Source: Permianibacter fluminis (GTDB lineage Bacteria > Pseudomonadota > Gammaproteobacteria > Enterobacterales > Permianibacteraceae). From it: a DNA stretch of 64,000 nt. The DNA lies in NCBI RefSeq assembly GCF_013179735.1, contig NZ_JABMEG010000001.1, positions 1,302,001 through 1,366,000 of the forward strand. Reading direction: 5' to 3'. This document shows, in pieces, positions 18,671 through 27,824 of this stretch (the stretch's first letter is position 1; the number at the start of each line of letters is the position of its first letter). Position numbers and translations under genes: made by a program. The notes below the pieces were generated by a model that was not told the DNA's origin, made no database searches, and saw only the letters and a list, made by a program, of their open reading frames with translations.

Positions 18671-19636
18671 ATGGACAAGTGGGAACGCTTTCGCCAGCTG
18701 CAAAACCTGCTGGAGACGCACCGCCAGCCTGTGCCGTTGAAGAATCTGGCCGAACGGCTGGAATGCGACCCGGCCACGATCAAGCGGCTGGTCGCCGAAT
18801 TTCGCGCCAAGTATGACGCACCGATTGCGTCGTCGCGCGCCGGCTATGCCTGGCGGCCGCGCCCGGATCAGCGTTTCGAATTGCCCGGTACCTGGCTGGG
18901 TCAGGCCGAACTGCTGGCCCTGATGGTGCTGGACAACGCGCTGGCCAGCCTCGGCAGCCGGATCATGGAGCGTGAGTTCAAGGCGCTGCGGAAAAAAGTC
19001 CAGCAGATGCTGAAAGCCGATGCCGTCGATGGCGAGGATTTTGTTCGCCGCCTGCGGGTGGTCAGCAGTCGGCAACGGGTGGCGGCGCTACCGTTTTTTT
19101 CCGAGCTGGTGCTGGCGCTGCAGCAACGGCAACAACTGCAGTTCGAGTATTTCAGCCGCGCCCGCAATGCCCGCGAATTGCGCATGGTCTCGCCACAGCG
19201 TCTGGTGCTGTATCGCGACAACTGGTATCTGGACGGTTGGTGTCACACGCGCAACGCCTTGCGCACGTTTGCCCTCGATGCGGTGCAGGATTGCCGGCGC
19301 CAGAAGACGCCAGCACGCGAGCTCAGCGACAGCGAACTGGATCAGCATTTCACCCATTCCTACGGCATTTTCTCCGGCGCGCCCGCCGAGCGCGCTGAGC
19401 TGCTGTTCAGTGCCGAAGCGGCGCGCTGGGTGCAAGCCGAGGTCTGGCATCCGGAGCAAACGTTGCAGTGGCTTGCCGATGGCCGGTTGCAACTGCAGGT
19501 GCCCTACGCGAATCCGACCGAGTTGCTGCGCGATGTGCTGGCCTGGGGCGAGCAGGTGGAAGTGCTGGCTCCAGCCAGTTTGCGCAGCACCATTCGCCAG
19601 CAGTTGCAGGCCGCCTTGGCGCACTATCCGGCCTGA
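18671..19636 (+). CDS. WYL-domain transcriptional regulator (YafY type)
   Basis: DNA-binding regulator of 321 residues: N-terminal winged HTH (MDKWERFRQLQNLLETHRQ... CDPATIKRLVAEFR, residues 1-55), central WYL domain (about 150-225, RMVSQRRL-like MVSPQRLVLYRDNWYLDGW) and C-terminal WCX-like dimerisation part. The Tyr-Leu of the WYL motif is present as WYLDGW. These regulators bind ligands, sometimes nucleotides, but the ligand here is unknown. The start at 18671 matches the HTH start; upstream codons are not protein-like. It is transcribed away from the peroxiredoxin gene, which could be a target (inference). Confidence 0.85.
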   Translation: MDKWERFRQLQNLLETHRQPVPLKNLAERLECDPATIKRLVAEFRAKYDAPIASSRAGYAWRPRPDQRFELPGTWLGQAELLALMVLDNALASLGSRIMEREFKALRKKVQQMLKADAVDGEDFVRRLRVVSSRQRVAALPFFSELVLALQQRQQLQFEYFSRARNARELRMVSPQRLVLYRDNWYLDGWCHTRNALRTFALDAVQDCRRQKTPARELSDSELDQHFTHSYGIFSGAPAERAELLFSAEAARWVQAEVWHPEQTLQWLADGRLQLQVPYANPTELLRDVLAWGEQVEVLAPASLRSTIRQQLQAALAHYPA

Positions 19637-19662
19637 GCGGCATCGGCTCCGACTGTGATGTG

Positions 19663-19694
19663 AAAAAAGCCGGCGCATTGCGCCGGCTTTTTTT
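19663..19694. terminator. Terminator between the WYL regulator and the chemoreceptor gene
   Basis: Stem GCCGGCGC / GCGCCGGC with an ATT loop, preceded by an A-run and followed by a T-run. It lies between convergent genes. Confidence 0.88.
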
Positions 19695-19743
19695 CTGTGC
19701 GGCGTGAGCCGTAACCGAGGGCCATGCCGCACCGCCGCAGCCA

Positions 19744-21306
19744 TCAACGACTTTGAAAGCGCCGCACCAAGCTGCTCATTTCATCCGCCATGTGCTGGAC
19801 ATCATGGGTCTCACTGGCCAGTTGATTGGTCGCTTCGGTGGTCGCATTGGCCAGATCGGCAATGCGCACCACCCGCTGATTGATGTCTTCGGTCACCGTG
19901 CGTTGTTCTTCGGCCGCGGCGGCGATGCTGCTGCTGCGATCATTGATCTGGGTTACGGTCTGGGAAATTTCCGCCAGGGATTGCTCCAGCGAGCCGGTCT
20001 GTTCGGCAGTGCGATCCGCTTGCTCCATGCTGGTCCGCATCAACTCGACCGCGCGTTTGGCGCCGACTTGCAGTTGTTCAATCGTGCGCTGAATCTCCGA
20101 AGTCGACTGCGCGGTCTTGCTGGCAAGGTTGCGCACTTCGTCGGCGACCACGGCAAAGCCGCGACCCTGCTCACCGGCGCGGGCCGCCTCAATGGCTGCG
20201 TTCAGCGCCAGCAAGTTGGTCTGATCGGCAATGCCCCGAATGGTCGCGACCACCGAGCCGATTGCCGCGCTGTGTTGATCGAGTTCGCTGACACTGCTGG
20301 CAGCGTTTTCCATCTGACTCGCCAGGGCCCGGATTTGTCCGGCGGCATCGAGCATGACTTGCCGGTTGCGCGACACCACGTCGGTGGCGGTGCTGGTGTA
20401 GCTGGCGGCATCGTCGGCGTGGCGCGCCACTTCGGCAATCGCTGCCGACATCTCGGTGACCGCAGTGGCGATTTGTTCGGTTTCCTGTTGTTGCCGTTCC
20501 ACCTGTTGCAGCGTGTCGTTGACCCGGCTGTTGGCAATCGACGCACTGTGATGCAGCAGGTTGCTTTCGTGAGTGACTCGGCCCAGCACGGTCAGCATGC
20601 GCATTTCCTGCCAGTGCATTTCGGTTTGCAGCCGACCAATCTCATCATTGCGACCGCTGTAAATCTGCACCATCAAAGGATTCGGCGCATAACCGCGATC
20701 TTGTTGCACCAAGGCGCGTAGCGGCGCCAGCAGCATCGGCAGCAACACCGCCAGCGTGGCAAAGCCAGCGGCGGTGCCAATCAGAATCGCGGCGCCATCG
20801 CCAAGCAGCAGCACCACCAGCAAACTGATCAACAGCGCGGCGGCATTGCCGAGCACGATGCGGGCGGCAAAGCCGGGCCGCCAGCGTCGACTGCGTTGCG
20901 CCAATTGCAGTTCACGGTACAGCTGGCTGGCGCGTTCGACGTATTCGCGTCTCGGCGTTCGCCGTACCGATTCGTAACCGACCACCTGGCCTTTTTCAAA
21001 CACCGGGGTGACGAAGGCATCGACCCAATAGTGATCGCCATTTTTGCAGCGGTTCTTGACGATGCCCATCCAGGCGCGACCGGCCTTGATCGTGCGCCAC
21101 AAATCTTCAAACGCCGCTGTCGGCATGTCCGGGTGCCGGACCAGATTGTGCGGCGCGCCAATCAGCTCCTCACTGGAATATCCGCTGATGGCAACAAAAG
21201 CCTCGTTCGCGGTGGTGATGATGCCTCGGCTGTCGGTCGCGCTGACCAGTTCCTGACCGTCACGCATCATGACTTCACGCTGCGTGACGGGCTGATTGTT
21301 GCGCAT
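19744..21306 (-). CDS. PAS-containing methyl-accepting chemotaxis protein, Aer-like
   Basis: Chemoreceptor of 520 residues with the aerotaxis-receptor layout. There is an N-terminal cytoplasmic PAS domain (about 20-125; [17 protein letters not shown] and [20 protein letters not shown] match Aer), then paired membrane helices (about 150-200) without a periplasmic domain, then a methylation/signalling helical region. The hairpin tip motif is [18 protein letters not shown]. Aer binds FAD and senses redox state; cofactor binding here is inference from the PAS similarity. It should work through CheW/CheA, which are not in this window. It ends in a terminator and is divergent from the solute-binding protein gene. 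Confidence 0.9.
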   Translation of the reverse strand: MRNNQPVTQREVMMRDGQELVSATDSRGIITTANEAFVAISGYSSEELIGAPHNLVRHPDMPTAAFEDLWRTIKAGRAWMGIVKNRCKNGDHYWVDAFVTPVFEKGQVVGYESVRRTPRREYVERASQLYRELQLAQRSRRWRPGFAARIVLGNAAALLISLLVVLLLGDGAAILIGTAAGFATLAVLLPMLLAPLRALVQQDRGYAPNPLMVQIYSGRNDEIGRLQTEMHWQEMRMLTVLGRVTHESNLLHHSASIANSRVNDTLQQVERQQQETEQIATAVTEMSAAIAEVARHADDAASYTSTATDVVSRNRQVMLDAAGQIRALASQMENAASSVSELDQHSAAIGSVVATIRGIADQTNLLALNAAIEAARAGEQGRGFAVVADEVRNLASKTAQSTSEIQRTIEQLQVGAKRAVELMRTSMEQADRTAEQTGSLEQSLAEISQTVTQINDRSSSIAAAAEEQRTVTEDINQRVVRIADLANATTEATNQLASETHDVQHMADEMSSLVRRFQSR

Positions 21307-21633
21307 GGTGTGTCGTCCTTGTTTGATGCCGTTCTTCGATTAACCTTCGATTGCCTTCGCACAGGTACGCAAGCATTCGCTCGGTTCAGCAGTTTCGCTG
21401 CCCGCATCAGCGTTCCCGTTCCCTGGCTGGCGAAGTACGCGGCAACCGTATGGCGGCCACCGCAGCATGGCTTATTGAGCCTAGATCAAAACCGGCCATT
21501 TGCAGCTATAACTGAATAGTGAATGCGTCATGGCTAGTGAGCGGTCGCAAATGCGTCGCGGCGGTAGGGCATCAAGGCCTTTATCGCCCGGTATATGTTG
21601 CGGTGCCGCAGCCGATGCGAACAGGAGTGTTCC
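21307..21633. other. Divergent intergenic region, chemoreceptor / solute-binding protein
   Basis: These 327 bases contain the promoters of both neighbours. A near-palindrome TTGAGCCTAGATCAA lies at 21475-21489; its arms resemble an FNR/Anr box but the spacing is one base too long. TATAACT follows about 17 bases later. AGGAG precedes the next start codon. I see no gene. Confidence 0.4.
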
Positions 21634-22668
21634 ATGCAGCGGCGTACGGTGCTCAAGGCAGGACTGCTGGGGCTGACCTTGCCGGCCGGTTTGCGTGCAG
21701 CCGAGTCACTGCGGGTGGCGGTGTTTCCGGAATACAACGTTGCCGATGTGCTGCGTGAGTTCACCGCCCGGCACGGCATTGCCGTGACCCTGCTGACCTA
21801 CGATTCCAATGAGGATTTACTGGCTGCCTGCATCAAGGGCGAGCGTTTTGATGTGGTGACGCTGAGTCATTACATGCTGCCGCACTACCACGCGCTCGGG
21901 CTGCTGCAAAACCTGCCGACCACTGCGTCGGAGGTTGCACAACCCCGGCATTGGAATAACCGCTTCGGTGGATTGGGCGAGCTGGCCGGGCGTCAGTTGG
22001 CGCTGCCGAAAAACTACGGCACCACCGGATTCATTTATCGGCGTTCGCACTTTCCGCTGCTGCGCGACTGGCCGGAATTCTGGGCCGCCGTGATGCAGTT
22101 GCCGGGCAAGCGCGCCAGCGTGCTCGACGATGTCCAGAGTGTGGTCGGGGCCGCGCTGTGCAATTTTGGTTTTTCATACAACAGCACCAAGCCGAGTCAG
22201 CTGCTGGCTGCCGACCAATTGCTGAGCCAGTGCGCGCCGCATATTCGGGAAATTCAGGTAGTTGCCGAAGACGCGATTCGGCGCGGCGATTGGCTGTTCA
22301 TGTCTTACAGCGATGGTGGCTGGGCCAACACCCGCAGCGATCCGGATGTGGTCTACGCCATTCCGCAGCGCGGCGGCGAGTTGTGGTGTGATTTGTACGC
22401 CGTCAGTGCGAGCTGCCAGCAGCCGGAACAAGCCGGATTGCTGCTCAGCTGGCTGCTGCAGCCGGAGCAGATTGCTCAGGAAGTGATGCAGTTGGGGGTG
22501 TCACCGGTGGACAACCGGGTTTTGCCGCTGCTGCCAACCACGCTGCGTCAGGACCCGATCATTTTTCCGTCGGCGGAGTTGCTCGCCAAACTGGAATTTT
22601 CCTCCCAGGAAGCGCTGCGGGAACCGCTGCGCGCCGAGATCTTTGCCAAGCTGGCGGCACGGTTATAG
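21634..22668 (+). CDS. Periplasmic solute-binding protein, PotD-like
   Basis: Product of 344 residues with a signal peptide (MQRRTVLKAGLLGLTLPAGLRA; the RR may allow Tat export) and a type II periplasmic-binding fold like spermidine/putrescine-binding proteins. Family-like features are VFPEYNVADVLREFTARHGI near the start, FDVVTLSHYMLP, and LALPKNYGTTGFIYRR in the hinge. No ABC permease or ATPase gene is adjacent, so it may serve a distant transporter or a receptor. The ATG at 21634 has AGGAG at good spacing; the frame further upstream is excluded because it would bury the signal peptide. The ligand is not readable. Confidence 0.82.
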   Translation: MQRRTVLKAGLLGLTLPAGLRAAESLRVAVFPEYNVADVLREFTARHGIAVTLLTYDSNEDLLAACIKGERFDVVTLSHYMLPHYHALGLLQNLPTTASEVAQPRHWNNRFGGLGELAGRQLALPKNYGTTGFIYRRSHFPLLRDWPEFWAAVMQLPGKRASVLDDVQSVVGAALCNFGFSYNSTKPSQLLAADQLLSQCAPHIREIQVVAEDAIRRGDWLFMSYSDGGWANTRSDPDVVYAIPQRGGELWCDLYAVSASCQQPEQAGLLLSWLLQPEQIAQEVMQLGVSPVDNRVLPLLPTTLRQDPIIFPSAELLAKLEFSSQEALREPLRAEIFAKLAARL

Positions 22669-22754
22669 CGGCGGACAACCGTGGTAAACGACTGTCATCA
22701 GACGCCCCGTTCAAGCATGCCCATAGTGACGTTTGCTGTCGGTTTGTCACGCGC

Positions 22755-25343
22755 TCACGCGGCGGCACTCTGCTGACCCTGCAGCCACTGCTCGAACTGC
22801 GCCGCCGGCAGTGGCTTCGACAAGTAATAGCCCTGCATGATCTGGCAGCCGCGTTCGCGCAGGTAGTCGCGCTGTTCCACGGTCTCGACGCCTTCCGCCA
22901 CCATGACGAAATTCAGCGCCTTGCCGAGCCCGAGCAGTGCGCTCGCCACCGCGATATCGCCGGCATCGGTGGGCAGGCCGCGAACAAAGGTTTGATCAAT
23001 TTTCAGAATATCAATAGGCAGATTTTTCACGTAACTCAAGCTGGCATAGCCGGTACCGAAATCGTCGACCGCAATCCGGTGACCTTTGTGCCGCAGATCC
23101 TCCAGCAGCAGACTGGCGGCACTGAGGTTTTGCATCAACAGGCTCTCGGTCACTTCCAGTTCCAGTGCGGCGGCCGGCAGGCCGCTGTTCTGCAAGGCTT
23201 CTTCCACGGCCAGCACCAACTGTTCCGGGTGGATCAATTGTCGCGATGACAGGTTCACCGCCACGCTGAACCGGTCGCCGGCAATGGCGCGCCAGTGCAC
23301 CGCATCAACGGCCGCTTGTCGCAGCACGTAGGCACCGATCGGCACGATCAAACCGGTCTCTTCGGCCAGCGGAATGAACTCCGCCGGCGAAATCAGCTTG
23401 CCGTCGCGGCGCCAGCGGATCAGCGCTTCGGCGCCGCTGATGCGGCCGTCCTGCAACTGCGCCTTGGGCTGATACCAGACTTCCAGTTCGCCGGTGTCGA
23501 GCGCATGGCGCAGCGCCGATTCCATTTCCAACCGCTTGCTGACCGCAACGTTCATTTCCTCGCGGTAAATCGCCGTGCTGTTGCCGCCGAGCGCTTTCGC
23601 GTTGTACATCGCGGCGTCGGCTTTGCGCAGCAGCTCGGCAAAATCGTGGCCATCATCCGGGTAGCGGGAAATGCCGATGCTGGCGCCGATAAAGAAATTC
23701 TTTTCGCCCACCCGGAACGGTTCGCGCAGTACCTCGATGATCTTCTCTGCTACCAGTTCGGCATCACTGATGTTGTGGCTCATCTCCATCAGCAGGACAA
23801 ATTCGTCGCCACCGAGCCGGCCCAGCATGTCGGTGCGGCGCACGCTGTGTTGTAGCCGGCCCGCTGCTTCATGCAGTACCAGATCGCCGACTTCATGGCC
23901 CTGGCTGTCGTTGACCGGTTTGAACCGGTCGAGGTCGACAAACAGCACGGCAAAGCGCTGACCGGCGCGGGCACTGTGCTCGATCAAGTCATTGGCGCGT
24001 TGGTGCAGCAAATGCCGGTTCGGCAGGCTGGTCAGGGCATCGAAGTTGGCCAGTCGCGACAATTCGTTTTCGATGCGGGCGCGTTCGCGCGCCAGGCCCT
24101 GGAATTGCCGCAACGCTTCCGCCAGCCGGCCGATTTCGTCATTGCCCTTGTCGGCGATTGCGGTGTCGAGTTTGCCGCCGGCCATGTCTTCGACGCCGTG
24201 TGCCAGCGCCACCAGCCGGTTGCCGAGCAGCGGGCCGGCAAACAGCCAGCCGAGCAGCAGCGCGCCGGCCACCGCAAACAGCGCCAACGCAATCAAGGCG
24301 GTACGTGCCCAATTGAACGCCCGGCTCATCGCCGCGGTGCTGGCGGCGACATCGCTGGCGGTGTCGGCCTGAATGGCGCGTTGCAGCCGGCGCAGCGCAT
24401 TCATCTGACTGCGATTGCTTTCGAGAAGGTCATCGGCCTGCTGGCGCGCTTCCAGCCGCTGCATTTGCTGCAGTGGCACGTTCTGTTCGCCGAACATCAG
24501 CGCCTGCAACTGGGTCACGGCTTTGATCACCACATCGCGAATGCCGCCCGATGGCATCTCGGTCAGCCGCAGATCAATCCGGTCGAGCGCATCTTGCGCG
24601 GCGTTGGTTTCCTTGGCCACCCGCAGCCGGTCCGGTTCAAAGCCAACCCTGGTGATCAGGCTGTGCAGCAAATGGATTTCGATTTTGATTTCCTGCAACG
24701 CGTACAACTGGCGCGCGCGGGTGCTGTCGTTATTCATGGCGGCGCCAATCGGCGACAGGACGATGCGCAGGGCGTCGGTGATGCGGCTGGCTTCGTCGAC
24801 ATCGGCGTTGATCTGATCGCGCAGCGTCAGCCGGGCGCGGGTCACCCGGTTCATCGATTCCAAATTGCTGTCCAGCGATTCGATATACACCGACAGCTGG
24901 CGCTGGTAATCCGGCCGCGGCAGCGTCGCCACCGTTTGCTGCAGGGCCTTGCTGACCTGCTGGCCCTGCTCCAGCAGCGTCGCGAGCTCTGCTTCGCTGT
25001 TGGCGCTCATCTGGGACGGTGCCAACGCCGCCAGTTGGTTGGCCTGTTCGACGGCGTCGGCCACCCGTTGCAAGATCGGCACGCTGACCGCGGCGATATG
25101 GTCGGCTTGCCGGCTGGCCGAGCCGAATGCGGCAATCGCCAACACTGCCGCCGCTAGCGTGACGGTTGCGCCGGCCAGAAATACCGCCCAGATTCGCGCA
25201 CGCACCCCGGCCAGACGCCGAATGGGCGCCGGCAACCAGGATTTCCAGATAGACGTTGATGGCATGCCGCTGGCTGGCTGACAGGTCGCAGGAAGGTCAG
25301 CGAAGTATGGCTGGCGATTCGGCTTTTTGCCCCGTGCCGGCAT
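22755..25343 (-). CDS. Membrane GGDEF-EAL protein (cyclic-di-GMP turnover)
   Basis: Product of 862 residues: transmembrane helix (about 50-73), a long helical periplasmic sensor region (about 75-345), second helix (about 347-372), HAMP-like linker, GGDEF domain (about 430-590) and EAL domain (about 615-855). The GGDEF motif is intact (LGGDEFVLLME, about 510), and so is the EAL motif (GAEALIRW, about 638), together with DDFGTGYASLSYVKNLPID. Both activities are therefore possible; the balance cannot be predicted. An internal ATG at 25265 would remove 26 residues and is an alternative start. No neighbour gives a target process. Confidence 0.92.
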   Translation of the reverse strand: MPARGKKPNRQPYFADLPATCQPASGMPSTSIWKSWLPAPIRRLAGVRARIWAVFLAGATVTLAAAVLAIAAFGSASRQADHIAAVSVPILQRVADAVEQANQLAALAPSQMSANSEAELATLLEQGQQVSKALQQTVATLPRPDYQRQLSVYIESLDSNLESMNRVTRARLTLRDQINADVDEASRITDALRIVLSPIGAAMNNDSTRARQLYALQEIKIEIHLLHSLITRVGFEPDRLRVAKETNAAQDALDRIDLRLTEMPSGGIRDVVIKAVTQLQALMFGEQNVPLQQMQRLEARQQADDLLESNRSQMNALRRLQRAIQADTASDVAASTAAMSRAFNWARTALIALALFAVAGALLLGWLFAGPLLGNRLVALAHGVEDMAGGKLDTAIADKGNDEIGRLAEALRQFQGLARERARIENELSRLANFDALTSLPNRHLLHQRANDLIEHSARAGQRFAVLFVDLDRFKPVNDSQGHEVGDLVLHEAAGRLQHSVRRTDMLGRLGGDEFVLLMEMSHNISDAELVAEKIIEVLREPFRVGEKNFFIGASIGISRYPDDGHDFAELLRKADAAMYNAKALGGNSTAIYREEMNVAVSKRLEMESALRHALDTGELEVWYQPKAQLQDGRISGAEALIRWRRDGKLISPAEFIPLAEETGLIVPIGAYVLRQAAVDAVHWRAIAGDRFSVAVNLSSRQLIHPEQLVLAVEEALQNSGLPAAALELEVTESLLMQNLSAASLLLEDLRHKGHRIAVDDFGTGYASLSYVKNLPIDILKIDQTFVRGLPTDAGDIAVASALLGLGKALNFVMVAEGVETVEQRDYLRERGCQIMQGYYLSKPLPAAQFEQWLQGQQSAAA

Positions 25344-25812
25344 GCAGTCCGGTCAAGCAATCGCCGCCAGCCAGAGTTGGCCGCAAACACGGCATTGCCG
25401 GACCACGACGCTTGCACCGGGGCCGGTGAGCGGCGACCATACCGGCCCACGGTGGCAGCGGATTGCAGCTGGTGATTTTCTCGCCAAAACCGGTGCTCCG
25501 GTGCTGCGCGCGGATAATTGCCCTTACCGGCGCTATCGTGACGGGCGCAGGCGCTGCTCTCGCGCATGGTCAGACTGGCCAGCGCGGTGCCCGGTTTTCG
25601 GCCTTGCAGTAGCAGCAATTTCAGTAGGTAGCCAAGGCAACGCGTGACCAAGTTGCCCGGCCACGCAAGTTTCAGCCTGACCGGTTCCCGCCCGGTCGGT
25701 GCGGGCGTAATCAACAGGATTCAGGCAAGCCGGCTCAGATAAAGCCGGTGTCGCCACACAGGTATTCAGACCGTTCGTTTTCAGCAACACGTGTTCAGGA
25801 AAGACAGCAGCC
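25344..25812. other. Intergenic region upstream of parE, nothing recognised
   Basis: These 469 bases separate the divergent GGDEF-EAL and parE genes. I find no convincing coding sequence, RNA gene or repeat. AGGAAAG about ten bases before the parE ATG is its ribosome-binding site; the promoter was not identified. Confidence 0.4.
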
Positions 25813-27705
25813 ATGGCAACCCAGCAGTACAACGCCGACGCAATTGAAGTGCTCTCCGGTCTCGACCCGGTCAAACGCCGCCCCGGCATGTATACCGACA
25901 CCACCCGGCCGAACCACCTGGCGCAAGAAGTCATCGACAACTCGGTCGACGAAGCGCTGGCCGGCTTCTGTAAAAACATCACCGTGATTCTGCGCGCCGA
26001 CAACAGCGTCGAAGTGCAAGACGACGGCCGCGGCATGCCGGTCGACATCCACCCGGAAGAAAAAGTCTCGGGTGTCGAAGTCATCATGACCAAGCTGCAC
26101 GCCGGCGGTAAGTTCTCCAACAAGAGCTACAACTTTTCCGGCGGTCTGCACGGCGTTGGTATCTCGGTGGTCAATGCGCTGTCCAGTCGCGTTGATGTCA
26201 AAGTCAAACGCGACGGCAAAGAGTTTCACATAGGCTTTGCCGACGGCGACAAAAAATCGGAACTGAAAGTCATCGGCGAGGCGCCCAAACGCGTCACTGG
26301 CACCACCGTCGCGTTCTGGCCCAACCCCAAGTATTTCGATTCCGCCAATTTTTCGGTACCCAAACTCAAACACCTGCTGCGCGCCAAAGCGGTGCTGGCG
26401 CCGGGCCTGCGCATTGTCTTCATCAACGAAAAAGACAACGAGCGCGACGAGTGGTACTACGAAGACGGTCTGCGCGCCTATCTGATCAGCACGCTCGACG
26501 GCGCCGAATGCCTGCCGCAAGAACCGTTCTGCGGCAACATGGTGTCCGAAAACGAGGCCGTGGATTGGGCGCTGACCTGGGTCCCGGAAGGCGGCGAGCT
26601 GCTCGGTGAAAGCTACGTCAACCTCATTCCGACCGCGCAAGGCGGCACTCACGTCAACGGCCTGCGTCAGGGCTTGGCGGAGGCCATGCGCGAATTCTGT
26701 GAACTCCGGAACTTGCTCCCGCGAGGTATCAAACTGGCGCCGGAAGACATCTGGGAAAAAATTTCCTACGTGCTGTCGGTAAAAATGAAAGAGCCGCAAT
26801 TTGCCGGCCAGACCAAAGAGCGCTTGGCCTCACGCGAATGCGCCAGCTTTGTCAGCGGCGTGGTCAAAGATGTGTTCTCGCTCTGGCTCAACAATAATCC
26901 CCAGCTCGGCGAAGAGCTGGCCCAGTTCGCCATCAGCAACGCCAACAAGCGTTTGAAAGCCGGTAAGAAAGTCGAACGGAAAAAAATCACCCAAGGCCCT
27001 GCGCTGCCCGGCAAGCTCGCCGACTGCGCCGGTAGCGACATCATGCGTTCGGAGTTGTTTTTGGTCGAAGGCGATTCCGCCGGTGGTTCCGCCAAGCAAG
27101 CTCGCGACAAAGAGTTTCAGGCCATCATGCCGCTGCGCGGCAAGATCCTGAACACCTGGGAAGTCGACAAGGATGAAGTACTGGCGAGTCAGGAAGTGCA
27201 CGACATCGCGGTTGCCGTCGGCGTCGATCCGGGTAGCTCGGATTTAAAAGATCTGCGCTACGGCCGCATCTGCATCCTCGCCGATGCCGACAGCGACGGC
27301 CTGCACATCGCCACGCTGCTCTGCGCGCTGTTCGTCAAACACTTCCGCACTTTGGTCGAAGCCGGCCACGTTTATGTCGCCTGCCCGCCGCTGTACCGCA
27401 TCGACATCGGCAAAGACGTGTACTACGCCCTCGATGAAGCCGAGAAAGAAGGCATTCTCGACCGCATCAACGCCGAGAAAAAACGCGGCAAAGTCCAGGT
27501 CACCCGCTTCAAAGGCCTCGGTGAAATGAACCCACTGCAACTGCGCGAAACCACCATGGACCCGAATACTCGCCGCTTGGTGCAGCTGACCATCGATGAC
27601 TGGGAAGGCACCGTGTCGATCATGGACATGATGCTGGCCAAGAAGCGGGCCGGCGACCGGAAGGCGTGGTTGGAAGATAAAGGGAATTTGGCGGAAGTGG
27701 TTTGA
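25813..27705 (+). CDS. parE: DNA topoisomerase IV subunit B
   Basis: ATPase subunit of topoisomerase IV, which with ParC decatenates replicated chromosomes. The 630-residue product has the GHKL ATPase domain (EVIDNSVDEALAG with the Asn and catalytic Glu, DDGRGMPV, and GGLHGVGISVVNAL), the transducer domain and the Toprim domain (EGDSAGGSA about 419-427, DADSDG). It ends in FKGLGEMNPLQLRETTMDP. It lacks the roughly 170-residue insert of GyrB, so parE rather than gyrB; length also fits ParE. parC lies 8.7 kb downstream on the same strand. Confidence 0.97.
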   Translation: MATQQYNADAIEVLSGLDPVKRRPGMYTDTTRPNHLAQEVIDNSVDEALAGFCKNITVILRADNSVEVQDDGRGMPVDIHPEEKVSGVEVIMTKLHAGGKFSNKSYNFSGGLHGVGISVVNALSSRVDVKVKRDGKEFHIGFADGDKKSELKVIGEAPKRVTGTTVAFWPNPKYFDSANFSVPKLKHLLRAKAVLAPGLRIVFINEKDNERDEWYYEDGLRAYLISTLDGAECLPQEPFCGNMVSENEAVDWALTWVPEGGELLGESYVNLIPTAQGGTHVNGLRQGLAEAMREFCELRNLLPRGIKLAPEDIWEKISYVLSVKMKEPQFAGQTKERLASRECASFVSGVVKDVFSLWLNNNPQLGEELAQFAISNANKRLKAGKKVERKKITQGPALPGKLADCAGSDIMRSELFLVEGDSAGGSAKQARDKEFQAIMPLRGKILNTWEVDKDEVLASQEVHDIAVAVGVDPGSSDLKDLRYGRICILADADSDGLHIATLLCALFVKHFRTLVEAGHVYVACPPLYRIDIGKDVYYALDEAEKEGILDRINAEKKRGKVQVTRFKGLGEMNPLQLRETTMDPNTRRLVQLTIDDWEGTVSIMDMMLAKKRAGDRKAWLEDKGNLAEVV

Positions 27706-27824
27706 TAACAATATCTTTTGGCTGCAAACAGAGAGACAGTTTTTTCTTACATTGGAGTCGGGGCGCTTGAAGCGGTGTGTTGAATAGCGAATATATAACT
27801 TATTGCAAACTGAGGGAGAGTGAC

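Noticed and set aside
21475-21489. TTGAG-CCTAG-ATCAA, resembling an FNR/Anr box before the Aer-like receptor gene
   Set aside because: The arms fit but the spacing is seven bases instead of six between TTGA and TCAA, so it is not a canonical site.
23871-25157. 428-codon frame antisense to the GGDEF-EAL gene
   Set aside because: Shadow; translation rich in Gln/Arg/His and without a domain.
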